Positions 42,976 through 58,419 of a stretch of DNA of 64,000 bases are shown here, in pieces. Each line of letters begins with the position of its first letter. Positions within the stretch are counted from its first letter, which is position 1. The DNA is taken from contig NZ_KB895414.1 in NCBI RefSeq assembly GCF_000374845.1, forward strand, positions 186,001 to 250,000, in the 5' to 3' direction. Origin of the DNA: Paenibacillus terrigena DSM 21567. Lineage in GTDB: Bacteria; Bacillota; Bacilli; Paenibacillales; Paenibacillaceae. The notes beneath the pieces were generated by a model, which saw only the letters and a program-made list of their open reading frames with translations, was not told the origin of the DNA and searched no databases. Made by a program: the position numbers and the translations under genes.

Positions 42976-44340
42976 ATGACTAAATATTCGCAAATCTTTC
43001 TAGGGACAGCTTTTTCTTCCAAATCACCAAAAGAAGTACACATCTTAAAAGATTATCTTTTCTGTATTAATTCGGATGGGATGATCGAACAAATTGTTGC
43101 CCCCGAAGACAACGATTATCAACCGTTATTGGATACTTATCAACACCAAACGAATTTCCATCGACTTGCTGAAGGCCAATATTTCTTGCCTGGTTTCATC
43201 GACTTGCACGTTCATGCCCCGCAATGGGCTCAATCCGGAACGGCGCTCGATATCCCGCTCTATGATTGGCTTAACACCTATACCTTCCCGTTAGAATCGA
43301 AATTCGCAGATTTGGATTTTGCCGAGAACGTCTACCAAGACGTCGTTAGCACACTTCTTGCCAACGGAACGACGACAGCCCTCTACTTTGCAACAGTTCA
43401 TAAAGAAGCAAGTATTCGACTTGCTGAGATCTGTGCCGAGCAAGGACAACGCGGTCTGGTTGGGAAAGTGGTCATGGATCATCCTGAGAATAACCCTGAA
43501 TATTATCGTGATAAGGATACGGCATCCGCACTCGCAGATACCGAGGAATTCATTCTTGCGATTCAGGAATTAGCAAGAACAACCAAACAAGGCGTCTACC
43601 CTGTCGTAACACCGCGCTTCATTCCTAGCTGTACCGATGAAGGCTTACAAGGACTTGGCGCATTAGCGGCAAAGTATGATACTTATGTGCAATCACACTG
43701 CAGCGAGAGCGACTGGGCGCACGGCTATGTGCAGGATCGCCACAATAAGAACGATGCATTTGCATTAAATGATTTTGGACTCCTACGTGAGAAATCTGTC
43801 ATGGCGCATTGTAACTTCCTGAATGATGAGGACGCCGATCTATTCGCGGAGAAGGGCACGGCGATATGCCATTGTCCGGTCTCGAATAGCTATTTTGCGA
43901 ATAGCGTGATCCCGATTGCGCATTTGCAAGCCAAAGGCGTTGAGATTGGACTTGGATCTGATATATCAGGCGGATTCTCACCAAGTCTCTTCGATAATGC
44001 GAGACAAGCTGTGATCTCTTCGCGCATGCTTGAAGACGGCGTGAATCCAGCTCTTCCTGCAGCTGAACGTGGTGTTCCGAATTCACGTATCACCATTAAC
44101 GAAGCTTTCTATCTGGCAACAGCCGGAGGCGGTGAGAGTCTCAGCTTACCGATCGGCCGCTTGGAAGCGAACTATGCATGGGATGTACAGATGATCGATA
44201 CGACATTAGCGACAGCTAAATTGCCGATCTATCAAGCGGATGAGGATTTAAATGATGTGTTCCAGAAGATCATGTATCTGGCACGTCCTGAGAATATTCG
44301 TGAGGTGTGGGTACAGGGCGAGAAGGTTCATACGCGGTAA
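42976..44340 (+). CDS. guaD: Guanine deaminase
   Basis: A 454-residue amidohydrolase with the metal-site set of guanine deaminase: HVHAPQ (about 78-83), an SHCSESD block (about 235-241), MAHCNFL (about 277-283) and GLGSDISGG (about 327-335). Length and the PGFIDLHVHAPQWAQSG text match the GuaD/AmhX branch that hydrolyses guanine to xanthine and ammonia. ATG 42976 is six bases after AAGGTG; an in-frame GTG nine bases earlier overlaps that site. It is divergent from the glycosyltransferase gene and followed by a terminator. Likely purine salvage/nitrogen use. Confidence 0.9.
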   Translation: MTKYSQIFLGTAFSSKSPKEVHILKDYLFCINSDGMIEQIVAPEDNDYQPLLDTYQHQTNFHRLAEGQYFLPGFIDLHVHAPQWAQSGTALDIPLYDWLNTYTFPLESKFADLDFAENVYQDVVSTLLANGTTTALYFATVHKEASIRLAEICAEQGQRGLVGKVVMDHPENNPEYYRDKDTASALADTEEFILAIQELARTTKQGVYPVVTPRFIPSCTDEGLQGLGALAAKYDTYVQSHCSESDWAHGYVQDRHNKNDAFALNDFGLLREKSVMAHCNFLNDEDADLFAEKGTAICHCPVSNSYFANSVIPIAHLQAKGVEIGLGSDISGGFSPSLFDNARQAVISSRMLEDGVNPALPAAERGVPNSRITINEAFYLATAGGGESLSLPIGRLEANYAWDVQMIDTTLATAKLPIYQADEDLNDVFQKIMYLARPENIREVWVQGEKVHTR

Positions 44341-44396
44341 GTGGATGCTTCTAGCATATAATTAACGAAACAATATCATTTGTAACGTTTTCTATG

Positions 44397-44426
44397 AAAA
44401 GGCCCTGAGTGTTCGGGGCTTTTTTC
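44397..44426 (+). terminator. Terminator after guaD
   Basis: AAGGCCC-N10-GGGGCTT with a T6 tail. Confidence 0.75.
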
Positions 44427-44534
44427 GTTTAGTTATTAATATAGTGAATTAACCAGTAACAACTACCCAAACAAAGAGAAATCAGTCTTCATAACATAAC
44501 GAGTAATCAAAATAAGGTTTTGGGAGGTGTTCAC

Positions 44535-44663
44535 ATGTCCGGTCTTGGTAGATCTTTTACAAGCACAAGTACAATCCTTGTATTGTTCATCTTGTTAGTC
44601 ATTGTCGCTTGTGCTTGTGTTGGTGGTATTGGTGATATCGGTGGTGTTGGATGCGGTTGTTAG
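44535..44663 (+). CDS. YjcZ-type sporulation miniprotein, 42 aa
   Basis: ATG 44535 is five bases after GGGAGGTG. The peptide is a 42-residue single-helix protein: a short polar head (MSGLGRSFTSTST), a hydrophobic helix (ILVLFILLVIVACACV) and a Gly/Cys-rich tail (GGIGDIGGVGCGC). The VLFILLVIV segment matches the YjcZ-type small spore membrane proteins. Three or more Cys in the tail are unusual for that family. It is expected to be expressed in sporulation, but no sigma-E or sigma-K promoter could be assigned. It stands alone between guaD and the GH35 gene. Confidence 0.75.
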   Translation: MSGLGRSFTSTSTILVLFILLVIVACACVGGIGDIGGVGCGC

Positions 44664-45057
44664 AGCCTAATGTCAATCATACTACGAATCGACTTAACAC
44701 ATTCTTACTCACAATATATCTCTAGATCACACCGTTCACTTTCCAAAATATGGTTTATTTTCACAATCGTCGCTTAAATAAAATAAAAATGCACTCCTTA
44801 GAATTCATCGGATTGGACGAGACTCGGATTGCTGAAGTGTTCCAAGCGATAACTAGAAATGGACGGTTCTTAGGGATCGTCCATTTCTAGTTGACTTCGT
44901 TGATAGAATACAGAAATCGTTGATGAGGAAAGTAGTTATACCTGTTGAGAGACTATAAAATATAGTACATAAGGCGGTGCTAGTGACATTTCAGGAATCG
45001 CTTTCATGACGAATCTAGTAGATGATTCTATACCATAAATGAACGGAGGGTATTACT
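44664..45057. other. Intergenic region upstream of the GH35 gene
   Basis: About 390 bases. It contains a near match (44790-44816) to the terminator region at 31936-31962, a perfect 15-bp inverted repeat (44851-44892) and, further on, a TATAAAATATAG stretch with a weak cre-like half site at 44997-45009. No gene was seen. Confidence 0.45.
44851..44892. repeat. Perfect 15-bp inverted repeat
   Basis: AACTAGAAATGGACG (44851-44865) and CGTCCATTTCTAGTT (44878-44892) around a 12-base loop. There is no T-run on either side, so it is not a standard terminator; it could be a regulatory hairpin or the mark of a mobile element. Confidence 0.6.
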
Positions 45058-46815
45058 GTGTCTATATTTGCAGTGGAAGGTAATCAATTTGTTTTTGACG
45101 GCAAGCCGGTCAGGCTTATTTCAGGTGCAATCCATTATTTTCGCGTCGTTCCCGAATATTGGCGGGATCGTCTGATGAAACTGAAGGCTTGCGGCTTCAA
45201 TACGGTAGAAACCTATATACCGTGGAACTTGCATGAGCCAAAGGAAGGACAGTTCAACTTTGAAGGCATCGCCGACATCGTCAAGTTTATCGAGACGGCT
45301 GGCGAATTGGGGCTATATGTTATCGTTCGTCCAAGTCCGTATATTTGCGCAGAGTGGGAATTCGGCGGATTGCCGGCATGGCTGCTGGCCGATCCCGGCA
45401 TGCGGTTGCGCTGTTTCCACCAACCATTCCTCGACAAAATTGACGCCTATTACGACGTCTTGTTGCCGAAGTTTGTTCCGCTGCTCTGTACCAATGGCGG
45501 GCCGATCATCGCGATGCAAATCGAGAACGAATACGGCAGTTACGGCAACGACACGCAATATCTAGAATATTTAAAAGAAAGCAAGATCAAGCGCGGTATC
45601 GACGTATTGCTGTTCACCTCCGATGGACCGGGAGACTTTATGCTCCAAGGCGGCATGGTGCCGGGAGTCCTCGAGACTGTCAATTTTGGTTCGCGGCCAG
45701 AGGAATATTTCCCTAAACTGCGCGAATATCAGCCGGAAGGCCCGATCATGTGCATGGAATATTGGAACGGCTGGTTCGACCATTGGTTCGAGCAGCACCA
45801 TACTCGCGATGCCGCTGATGTGGCGAAAGTATTCGACGAAATGCTGGCGATGGACGCTTCGGTCAACTTCTATATGTTCCATGGAGGAACGAATTTCGGC
45901 TTCTGGAGCGGCGCGAATGACGACGGCACCACGTATATGCCGACAATCACAAGCTACGACTACGATGTACCGATCAGCGAATGCGGCGATTTGACGGACA
46001 AGTTCTATGCCGTACGCGAGGTTGTATCCAAATATATCGACCTAGGACCGCTGGAGTTGCCTGAACCGATCAAGAAGAAAGCTTACGGCCAAGTGAACAT
46101 GTCGCAGCAGGTTTCACTGTTCGAATCACTCGATAAGCTGTCGACGCCGGTGCAAAGAACTTGCCCAGACCCTATGGAGCTGCTCGGACAAAACTACGGG
46201 TTTATCCTGTATACAACGCGGATATCCGGGCCGCGCCCAGAGACGAAGCTGAATCTGCAGGATGTGCACGATCGTGCGCAGATCTTTGTCAACGGTGAAT
46301 TCAAAGGTGTCGTTGAACGCTGGAACAAAGACGCGGAGCCGATCACTTTCAGTATCCCGCCAGAAGGCGTCCAATTAAGCGTGCTTGTTGAAAATATGGG
46401 TCGAACCAACTACGGTCCATCCTTGCGAGATGTGAAAGGGATTACGGAAGGAATTCGCTTCGGAGCGCAGTTCCTGTACCATTGGACGATCCATACGCTG
46501 CCTATGGAAGATTTGTCGAAGCTGGAATATACGCCTACAATCGCGAAATGCGAAGGCAAGCCGACATTCTACAAAGGGACGTTCCAAGTGGATGAGGCGG
46601 CAGATACGTTCCTTGAGCTGAAAGGCTGGAACAAAGGCGTCGCGTACATTAATGGCTTCAACCTTGGTCGATATTGGGAAACAGTAGGTCCGCAAAAAAC
46701 ACTGTATATCCCGGCTCCACTTCTTCGCAAAGGAGAGAACGAGCTCGTGCTGTTCGAGCTGCATGGTGCCGAAGAGCCGGTCGTAATGCTGCGAGACAGC
46801 GCTATTCTCGGATAG
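45058..46815 (+). CDS. Beta-galactosidase, GH35
   Basis: A 585-residue cytoplasmic enzyme of family GH35. The acid/base Glu is in MQIENEYGSYG (about 156-158) and the nucleophile Glu in CMEYWNGWFDHW (about 233). The start FVFDGKPVRLISGAIHYFR and RPSPYICAEWEFGGLPAWLL are classic GH35. It releases terminal beta-galactose from oligosaccharides. GTG 45058 follows GGAGGG. No signal peptide, so it acts after import, fitting the LplABC-like importer in this locus. The C-terminal third carries jelly-roll domains (about 380-585). Confidence 0.92.
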   Translation: MSIFAVEGNQFVFDGKPVRLISGAIHYFRVVPEYWRDRLMKLKACGFNTVETYIPWNLHEPKEGQFNFEGIADIVKFIETAGELGLYVIVRPSPYICAEWEFGGLPAWLLADPGMRLRCFHQPFLDKIDAYYDVLLPKFVPLLCTNGGPIIAMQIENEYGSYGNDTQYLEYLKESKIKRGIDVLLFTSDGPGDFMLQGGMVPGVLETVNFGSRPEEYFPKLREYQPEGPIMCMEYWNGWFDHWFEQHHTRDAADVAKVFDEMLAMDASVNFYMFHGGTNFGFWSGANDDGTTYMPTITSYDYDVPISECGDLTDKFYAVREVVSKYIDLGPLELPEPIKKKAYGQVNMSQQVSLFESLDKLSTPVQRTCPDPMELLGQNYGFILYTTRISGPRPETKLNLQDVHDRAQIFVNGEFKGVVERWNKDAEPITFSIPPEGVQLSVLVENMGRTNYGPSLRDVKGITEGIRFGAQFLYHWTIHTLPMEDLSKLEYTPTIAKCEGKPTFYKGTFQVDEAADTFLELKGWNKGVAYINGFNLGRYWETVGPQKTLYIPAPLLRKGENELVLFELHGAEEPVVMLRDSAILG

Positions 46816-46825
46816 AAATCCGCAA

Positions 46826-46862
46826 GAAAAAAGGAGAAGGCGATATCACGCCTTCTCCTTTC
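46826..46862. terminator. Bidirectional terminator between GH35 and GH2 genes
   Basis: AAGGAGAAGGCG (46831-46842) and CGCCTTCTCCTT (46849-46860) form a perfect 12-bp stem between convergent genes, with A-rich and T-rich flanks. Confidence 0.85.
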
Positions 46863-46877
46863 CCAATTAGGGGGCCT

Positions 46878-52268
<5,391 letters not shown>

Positions 52269-52399
52269 TCAGATATTTAATGCCGTCCTCCTCTAAATTC
52301 TTGCTGCGTGCCTTACAATACCATTATTACGTTGCGCCCGTCGCAATTACATCCAAAATCCTCATATGTTCTAGGGAAATTCTCATCAATTCGTAGGAA

Positions 52400-52436
52400 A
52401 AGAAAAAAGGTAACTCCGTCGAAAGGAAGTTACCTT
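52400..52436 (-). terminator. Terminator after the GH95 gene
   Basis: Arms AAGGTAACT (52408-52416) and AGTTACCTT (52428-52436), followed on the minus strand by TTTTTTCTTTT. Confidence 0.8.
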
Positions 52437-52479
52437 AACATGCATGTCTTCGTTTGGTTCGTCACTTCTGAGTAATCCA

Positions 52480-54846
52480 TTAAAACTGAAGAGACACCTT
52501 TTGATCTTTGCTTATCTCCAAGGACAGATAACCTTCGATCGGTTCAAGGGTCCAGTCTTGCTTCCCATCTTCTTGGACAATTGCCGATTTATCGGATTTC
52601 ATTCTAAACGTATTGTCGACACAGCAAGAGATCTCCAGCTGACAGACTTGCATGCGATCCCAGACAAGGGATATTTCGAACCCTCCGCGAACACGAACGC
52701 CCGATAACGATCCGCTCTGCCAAGCGGAAGGAATCGCAGGCAATAATTCAACATACCCTCTGTGGGATTGAACTAGCATCTCTGCAATGCCCGCCGTATA
52801 GCCGAAATTCCCGTCAATTTGAAAAGGAGGATGGGAGCCGAGAAGATTCGGAGATATGCCGCTGCCTCTCCCCCCATAGGCTGTAACGACGTTAAAAATG
52901 CGCTCTAGTAACAGAAAAGCACGTTCCCCATCCTTCAAACGAGCCCACAGACAAATTTTCCACCCGAGACTCCAGCCTGACCCGGCATCGCCGCGTCTGT
53001 TCAACGTTTTCCGGACGGCATCCAGCAAGACACCGTCAGTCAGTTGATACCCCGGAAAAACTCCGTAAAGGTGGGAAACATGACGATGGTCTTGATATTC
53101 ATCCTCATAGTCTATGACCCATTCTTGCAGTTGGCCGTATTTGCCGATTTGCATCGGATGCAGACGTGCCTTGGCCGCAGCCATTTGCTTCACCCATTCA
53201 TCCTCAACACCAAGAATAGCGACCATTTTAAAGCCATTTTCGAATAAATCGTTGATCATCTGAAGATCCATCGTCGCTCCCTGTGTGACAGCTCCCAACT
53301 GACCTTCATTCGAATAAAAATGATGCTCCGGCGATGTCGACGGCGATGTAATCAAATATCCGCTTTCATCCTCCACCAGCCAATCCAGACAAAATTGAAC
53401 CGCGCCTTTCATTAACGGATACACTTCTTCGGCAAGAAATTGTTTATCCTGCGTGTACTCGTAGTGCTCCCATAAGTGGCGGCACAGCCAAACCCCGGAC
53501 ATCGGCCAGAACGCCCACGCCGGATCTCCGTTCCGCTCTGCGCCTACAGGCTGTGCATGTCTCCATAAATCCGAGTTGTGATGCGCCGTCCAGCCCTTTA
53601 GTCCAAACCGCTCCTCAACCATTTTTCTGCCGTTTACTGACAGCTCCTGAATCGCCTTAAGCAGCGGACGGTGGCATTCGGACAAATTCGTCACTTCCGC
53701 AGGCCAATAATTCATTTCCGTATTAATATTCAGCGTGTAATTGCATCCCCAAGGCGGCCGTACCATATCGTTCCATATCCCTTGCAGGTTGGCCGGCTGC
53801 GTCCCTTCCCGGGAAGAGGCAATCAGCAAGTAGCGTCCGAAATGGAATAACAAGGCAACCATTGCCGGGTCGCTAGCACCATATTTTTGGATCCGCTTAT
53901 CGGTGTCAAGTATTTCGTCCCCCTGGTCAGTTTCACTTAGAGTGAAATCGACTCGATCAAACAGCTCGCGGTAATCGCGTATATGCTCTTGTTTCAATTG
54001 ATCGTACGGAATTTCCATCGCTTTCGAAAGAATCGACTCATTCCGGCAGGCCAGTATGCCAAAATCAGTGCCGGGCAATTGATCGTAGCCGTTGAAGGAC
54101 GTCGCAGCCGCAAAGTAAAGAATTACTTTCGTTGAGTCTTGCACGCACAGCTTGCCATTCCGATACACTGCTTGACCGTCTTCGATCGAAGCACCTAATC
54201 TCCCCTCGAAATGAATCGCTTTCGTTTTGCCTATTTCTCCATACACAATCGGCTGCAAATCCTCTTCATAATAACCCGGTGCGCAGTATTCGGGACAAAT
54301 CCCTTGCACGAACAATGCATTGTCATCTTGCAACGTAAATGCTCTGTGCGGACTGTCCAAGGTCACATCAAAGTTAAGCTGCTTGGGAATGGAGCTTGTC
54401 AGTCGGATTGCCAACACTTGATGGGGATTGGATATGAAAGCTTCACGCGTATATTCGACCGGACCGATCGTGTACGTTACCGAAGAGAGCGCGCGTTCAA
54501 GATCTAGCGATCGTTTATACCGCCGGCCTTCCTCGCCGTGCATAAAGCGTATGGTCAAGTTCCCAAGAGGCATATACACTTGCGCATAAGGGCCGAACAT
54601 GTTTTTCGTCTCCTCGTCCGCCTCGCTGTATTGGTGTTCTCGAAGGAGCTGCCTTACTTTCTGCAGCGATTCCCGGTCATCATGAGGCTTATACCGACTT
54701 GGGGGACCAGACCACAACGTATCTTCGTTCAGCTGAAAACGATCCTCTCCTACGCCTCCAAAATGCATGGCACCTATTCTCCCGTTGCCAAGCGGCAATG
54801 CCTCCGACCAATGCATCGCAGATTTGCTATATGATAAACGTTTCAT
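52480..54846 (-). CDS. GH95 alpha-L-fucosidase/galactosidase
   Basis: A 788-residue enzyme of family GH95. The N-terminal [17 protein letters not shown] and [11 protein letters not shown], the (alpha/alpha)6-barrel text [21 protein letters not shown] with the Asn pair used for catalysis, and [11 protein letters not shown] with the acid Glu are all family signatures. Members remove alpha-1,2-fucose (or alpha-L-galactose) by inversion. There is no signal peptide, so it degrades imported fucosylated oligosaccharides. ATG 54846 is about 13 bases after GAGGAG. It follows the LplABC-like importer genes on the same strand, with about 120 bases between, and shares no overlap. Confidence 0.9.
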   Translation of the reverse strand: MKRLSYSKSAMHWSEALPLGNGRIGAMHFGGVGEDRFQLNEDTLWSGPPSRYKPHDDRESLQKVRQLLREHQYSEADEETKNMFGPYAQVYMPLGNLTIRFMHGEEGRRYKRSLDLERALSSVTYTIGPVEYTREAFISNPHQVLAIRLTSSIPKQLNFDVTLDSPHRAFTLQDDNALFVQGICPEYCAPGYYEEDLQPIVYGEIGKTKAIHFEGRLGASIEDGQAVYRNGKLCVQDSTKVILYFAAATSFNGYDQLPGTDFGILACRNESILSKAMEIPYDQLKQEHIRDYRELFDRVDFTLSETDQGDEILDTDKRIQKYGASDPAMVALLFHFGRYLLIASSREGTQPANLQGIWNDMVRPPWGCNYTLNINTEMNYWPAEVTNLSECHRPLLKAIQELSVNGRKMVEERFGLKGWTAHHNSDLWRHAQPVGAERNGDPAWAFWPMSGVWLCRHLWEHYEYTQDKQFLAEEVYPLMKGAVQFCLDWLVEDESGYLITSPSTSPEHHFYSNEGQLGAVTQGATMDLQMINDLFENGFKMVAILGVEDEWVKQMAAAKARLHPMQIGKYGQLQEWVIDYEDEYQDHRHVSHLYGVFPGYQLTDGVLLDAVRKTLNRRGDAGSGWSLGWKICLWARLKDGERAFLLLERIFNVVTAYGGRGSGISPNLLGSHPPFQIDGNFGYTAGIAEMLVQSHRGYVELLPAIPSAWQSGSLSGVRVRGGFEISLVWDRMQVCQLEISCCVDNTFRMKSDKSAIVQEDGKQDWTLEPIEGYLSLEISKDQKVSLQF

Positions 54847-54964
54847 ATCGTTCTCACAACTCCTCATCCAGAATTCATTGCTTTTTGGCAATCATTTTTT
54901 TCCTCTAATTATAACAAGGAGCGTGACAACATCACGCTCCTAAGTTCAACTCAATTTATATCCA

Positions 54965-56539
54965 TTATTTCTTAAAAGTCTCGTCATAGGCTTTATTGAT
55001 TAGTTCCAGAGCTCGATCAGAGCCAAGTTTTTTAACCTGTGAAATAACTTCCGAATCCCAGGTATCAATGCTTTTCTTACCGATAATCACATTAACCGAA
55101 GCTTCCTCTACGTAGGTATCAATAGCCGTTTTGAGGTCGGTATATTCTTTTTTCTCATTCGTATCGCTGAATTTTGCATCAAAGACCGGCTTGCCAAAAC
55201 CTTTGTTTTCTTCCAAAAATTGTACAGATTTTTTCATGGCAGCACCATTTAATTCAAACGTATTAATAGCCGCTTGATTTACAACGGTGAAAAGGTCTTG
55301 GTTGTTTAGCCCCGCATTCTTGATCGTACCATTCGGTGTAGCAGGCGTTTGAAAATCCTTTAAAAATTTAACAGTACCATCAGTATTCTTTTGATAAGAT
55401 TCGCCTTCGATACCAAATTGCATGGCATCGATACCCTGCGGGCTGTACATCCAATTCAGGAAATTAACCAATTCATCTTTGTATTTCGTTTGGTTTGAAA
55501 TTACTTTGTAACTCCCTAAATAGCCGCTTAAAACACCGGTACCAACTCTTTTATCGTTATACGCAGGTTGAAGCATCGCCGTAAATTCAAAGCCCTGTGG
55601 AATTTTGCTTCCCATTTGTTGAACAATCTCGTCGCCAACTTGTGGGTAGTCAAAGGTTACAAAACCTTTGTTGGTAGCTAAAAGTTCATTCCATTCTTCA
55701 TCGGTAATCGTAGCAAAGTTTGGATTTAATAAGCCTTCAGAATATAATTTATTCAAGTAAACCAACGTATCCTTGTAGGCTTGGCTTTCTGGACCAAATA
55801 AATATTTTTGTTGATCTGGTTCAAGATAGAAAGAGGTGCTCGTTCCTCTAAAGTAAGCTTGGTTGCCAATGAGGTGAGGCGTCCCCCATCTTACAAAATA
55901 GGGGTAAGAATCCGGGTACAGTTTCTTCAGTTGAACTAAGGTATTGTATAAATCGTCAAACGTTTCGAACTTCGTGGATAGATTGTTTTTTGCAAAAATA
56001 TCAGTTCTGCCAAGCATAACTTCGTCGGCACGATATGGCACATCATAAATTCTTGGGAAGCCATAATATTTTCCGTTAGGCGAACGAGTCAGATCCATGG
56101 CAGGTGGATATTTTTCTAACATCGCTTTGTAATTATCAAGTTTCCCTGCTTCCATATAAGGCGTTAAATCTAAGAATGCTCCTTGTGGACCATAACGGTC
56201 CGCATTATCTCTAGATAACGTAATCAAATCCGGTAGTGATCCAGATGCTAACACAGTATTCAGTTTTTGCGTAACGTCAGCACGGGCTACGCTAATGGGT
56301 TTGATTTTAATATTTGTGTACTTTTGAATTGTCTTAAAAATTTCTTCGTCGCCAGTGTATGGGGTATTAGACATAAAAAACCAAGAAACTTCAATTGGTT
56401 TTTCGCTAATTTTTTGTTCGGCGGCATTGGGGTCTGAAGTCTGTGACGGCTCTGTGTTTTTAGCAGGTTCGCTTGGCTTGCTACACGCTGTAACTAACAA
56501 CATCATGGTAGCTAAAAATAAGACCAATAATCTTTTCAT
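54965..56539 (-). CDS. Extracellular solute-binding lipoprotein, LplA-like
   Basis: A 524-residue lipoprotein with the lipobox LVTAC (Cys19) and a Ser/Pro/Asn-rich linker before a type 1 solute-binding fold (about 45-520). The text ISEKPIEVSWFF, AYIDLTP-like LDLTPYMEAG and VISNQTKYKDELVNFLNWMYSPQGIDAMQFG belongs to the large LplA/YtcQ group of oligosaccharide binders. It delivers the sugar to the two permeases encoded just downstream in coordinates (57464 and 58410). The ATG has GGAG upstream. This gene and the permeases are more AT-rich than the glycosidases around them. No ATPase is in the cluster; the shared MsmX-type ATPase is expected. Confidence 0.9.
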   Translation of the reverse strand: MKRLLVLFLATMMLLVTACSKPSEPAKNTEPSQTSDPNAAEQKISEKPIEVSWFFMSNTPYTGDEEIFKTIQKYTNIKIKPISVARADVTQKLNTVLASGSLPDLITLSRDNADRYGPQGAFLDLTPYMEAGKLDNYKAMLEKYPPAMDLTRSPNGKYYGFPRIYDVPYRADEVMLGRTDIFAKNNLSTKFETFDDLYNTLVQLKKLYPDSYPYFVRWGTPHLIGNQAYFRGTSTSFYLEPDQQKYLFGPESQAYKDTLVYLNKLYSEGLLNPNFATITDEEWNELLATNKGFVTFDYPQVGDEIVQQMGSKIPQGFEFTAMLQPAYNDKRVGTGVLSGYLGSYKVISNQTKYKDELVNFLNWMYSPQGIDAMQFGIEGESYQKNTDGTVKFLKDFQTPATPNGTIKNAGLNNQDLFTVVNQAAINTFELNGAAMKKSVQFLEENKGFGKPVFDAKFSDTNEKKEYTDLKTAIDTYVEEASVNVIIGKKSIDTWDSEVISQVKKLGSDRALELINKAYDETFKK

Positions 56540-56570
56540 GATAAATCTCCTTTTTAGTAAATTTTATGAA

Positions 56571-57464
56571 TTACCCTTTAATTGAGCCAACCATAAGACC
56601 CTTAACAAAGTACTTTTGTAAAAAAGGATAAATACACATAATAGGAAGGGTAGTAATGACAATGGATGCCATTTTTAAAGATTCCGTTGCCGAGTGATTT
56701 AATGCAGTATAAGCGTCTTTTTCGCTTGGATTGAAGGTTGCAGCTACCAGAATACTTCTTAAAATCATCTGCAAAGGATACTTTTCAGTGTCATTTAAGT
56801 AAAGCAACGCATTGAAATATCCATTCCAAATGCCAACAGCTGTAAATAAACCGATGGTTGCCATGATTGGCTTGGAAAGTGGCAAAATGATCTTTATTAA
56901 TATTTGAGGATCAGTAGCCCCATCAATGTAAGCAGATTCACTTAGGCTTTCCGGTATATTCCTAAAGAAGGATCTCATGAGAATAATGTTCCATGCGGAC
57001 AACGCTCCCGGAAGAACCATAACCCAAATGGTGTCTAATATACCCAGGGACTTATAAGCCAAATAGGTTGGAATCATACCGCCACCAAAAAACATGGTTA
57101 TAAGGTACACCTTGGAGAGAAATGAACGCATTTGAAACTTATCTTTGGAAAGTGGATATGCTGTTATAGCTGTGAAAAATAAGGTGAAAAACGTTCCAAG
57201 CGCAGTATACACAATCGTGTTTTTATATGCCGTAAAAAAAATAGGATGGTTTATCATGGTCTTGAATGCACCTAGGTCAAAACCTTTTGGAAAAAAAGTA
57301 ACTTTCCCCGCAATGACTTCTGCGGGATCGCTAATAGACACAGACACAACATAAACAAAGGGATAGAGCATAGCTAGTACAACAATAGCCAAAATGACGT
57401 ACACAACGGAAAGAAAGACCCGATCTCCCAATGGTTCTTTGATTCTATAAGGACTCTTTTTCAT
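56571..57464 (-). CDS. Carbohydrate ABC permease, LplC-like
   Basis: A 297-residue permease with six helices and the EAA loop ESAYIDGATDPQILIKIILPLSKPI (about 185-210). The N-terminus RIKEPLGDRVFLSVVYVILAIVVLAMLYPFVYVVSVSIS matches LplC/YtcP. It pairs with the LplB-like protein. The start ATG (57464) lies five bases after the end of the lplB-like gene, so the two are coupled; the solute-binding gene follows 31 bases on. Confidence 0.9.
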   Translation of the reverse strand: MKKSPYRIKEPLGDRVFLSVVYVILAIVVLAMLYPFVYVVSVSISDPAEVIAGKVTFFPKGFDLGAFKTMINHPIFFTAYKNTIVYTALGTFFTLFFTAITAYPLSKDKFQMRSFLSKVYLITMFFGGGMIPTYLAYKSLGILDTIWVMVLPGALSAWNIILMRSFFRNIPESLSESAYIDGATDPQILIKIILPLSKPIMATIGLFTAVGIWNGYFNALLYLNDTEKYPLQMILRSILVAATFNPSEKDAYTALNHSATESLKMASIVITTLPIMCIYPFLQKYFVKGLMVGSIKG

Positions 57465-57468
57465 GACA

Positions 57469-58410
57469 TCACCATAAACTTTCCTTTAGAAGTTTTCTGG
57501 AAAAATAGTTTGCTCCAAATACAAAAACAATGGAAACCAAACTGTTAAACAACCCAATCGCACTTGAAAATCCATAATCTTGGTCGATAATACCTTTACG
57601 ATAAACATAAGTAGAGATAACATCGGCAACATCATATGTGGCAGGGCTATACATTAACAGAATTTTATCGAATCCAACGCTGATAATACCGCCAATGGAT
57701 AAAATTAGCAAAGTAATGATGGTTGGGCGGAGGCTGGGCAGGGTGATGTGAAAAATCTGTTTAAACTTAGAACAGCCATCCATCTTAGCCGCTTCATACA
57801 TTTCTGAGTCAATCCCTGTAATAGCCGCCAAGTAGAGTATGCTGGAATAACCAATCTCCTGCCAAATACCTGAGCCAACATACAAGCTTCTAAAGAAACT
57901 GGATTCGTTAAAAAATTGGATCGGCTCAACACCGAAATTGGCTAACAATTCATTTACAATTCCAGTACCACTAAACATGGATTTCATAATGCCCACGATG
58001 ACAACAATCGAAATAAAATAAGGTAAATACGTAGCGGTTTGAATAAATCTCTTCATTTTGGGATGTATCACTTCGTTAATCAACAAAGCCAGAATAATAG
58101 GTGCGGGAAAAGACCAAAGCAAGTTAAAAAGACCTAGAACAAACGTGTTTTTTATAATTCTAAAAAAGTTTGGATCATTAAAAAATCGAACAAAGTTGTC
58201 AAATCCAATCCATTCAGAGCCTTTAATTCCTAAAAACAAACTGTAATTTTGAAAAGCAGTTACGATACCGACCATAGGATAATAAGCAAACAAGGCAATC
58301 ATGATTAACCCTGGAAGCGACATCAGTAAGAGAAAGCGGTTACATTTCCAATCGTAATTTAACTTAGAAATAAATGACTTTTTAGATATTTTTTCGATAG
58401 TCGTCGACAA
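57469..58410 (-). CDS. Carbohydrate ABC permease, LplB-like
   Basis: A 313-residue permease with six helices and the EAA loop EAAKMDGCSKFKQIFHITLPSLRP (about 210-233). PGLIMIALFAYYPMVGIVTAFQNYS is typical of LplB/YtcP-type oligosaccharide permeases. TTG 58410 is preceded by GAGGTGAACTC. A 46-codon frame (58420-58560) ends nine bases upstream, so its translation may be linked to this start. It forms the importer with the LplC-like and LplA-like proteins; the ATPase is missing from the cluster. Confidence 0.9.
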   Translation of the reverse strand: MSTTIEKISKKSFISKLNYDWKCNRFLLLMSLPGLIMIALFAYYPMVGIVTAFQNYSLFLGIKGSEWIGFDNFVRFFNDPNFFRIIKNTFVLGLFNLLWSFPAPIILALLINEVIHPKMKRFIQTATYLPYFISIVVIVGIMKSMFSGTGIVNELLANFGVEPIQFFNESSFFRSLYVGSGIWQEIGYSSILYLAAITGIDSEMYEAAKMDGCSKFKQIFHITLPSLRPTIITLLILSIGGIISVGFDKILLMYSPATYDVADVISTYVYRKGIIDQDYGFSSAIGLFNSLVSIVFVFGANYFSRKLLKESLW

Positions 58411-58419
58411 GAGTTCACC

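Noticed and set aside
44997-45009. cre-like sequence before the GH35 gene
   Set aside because: Only the half site CGCTTTCA fits; the other half deviates at several positions.
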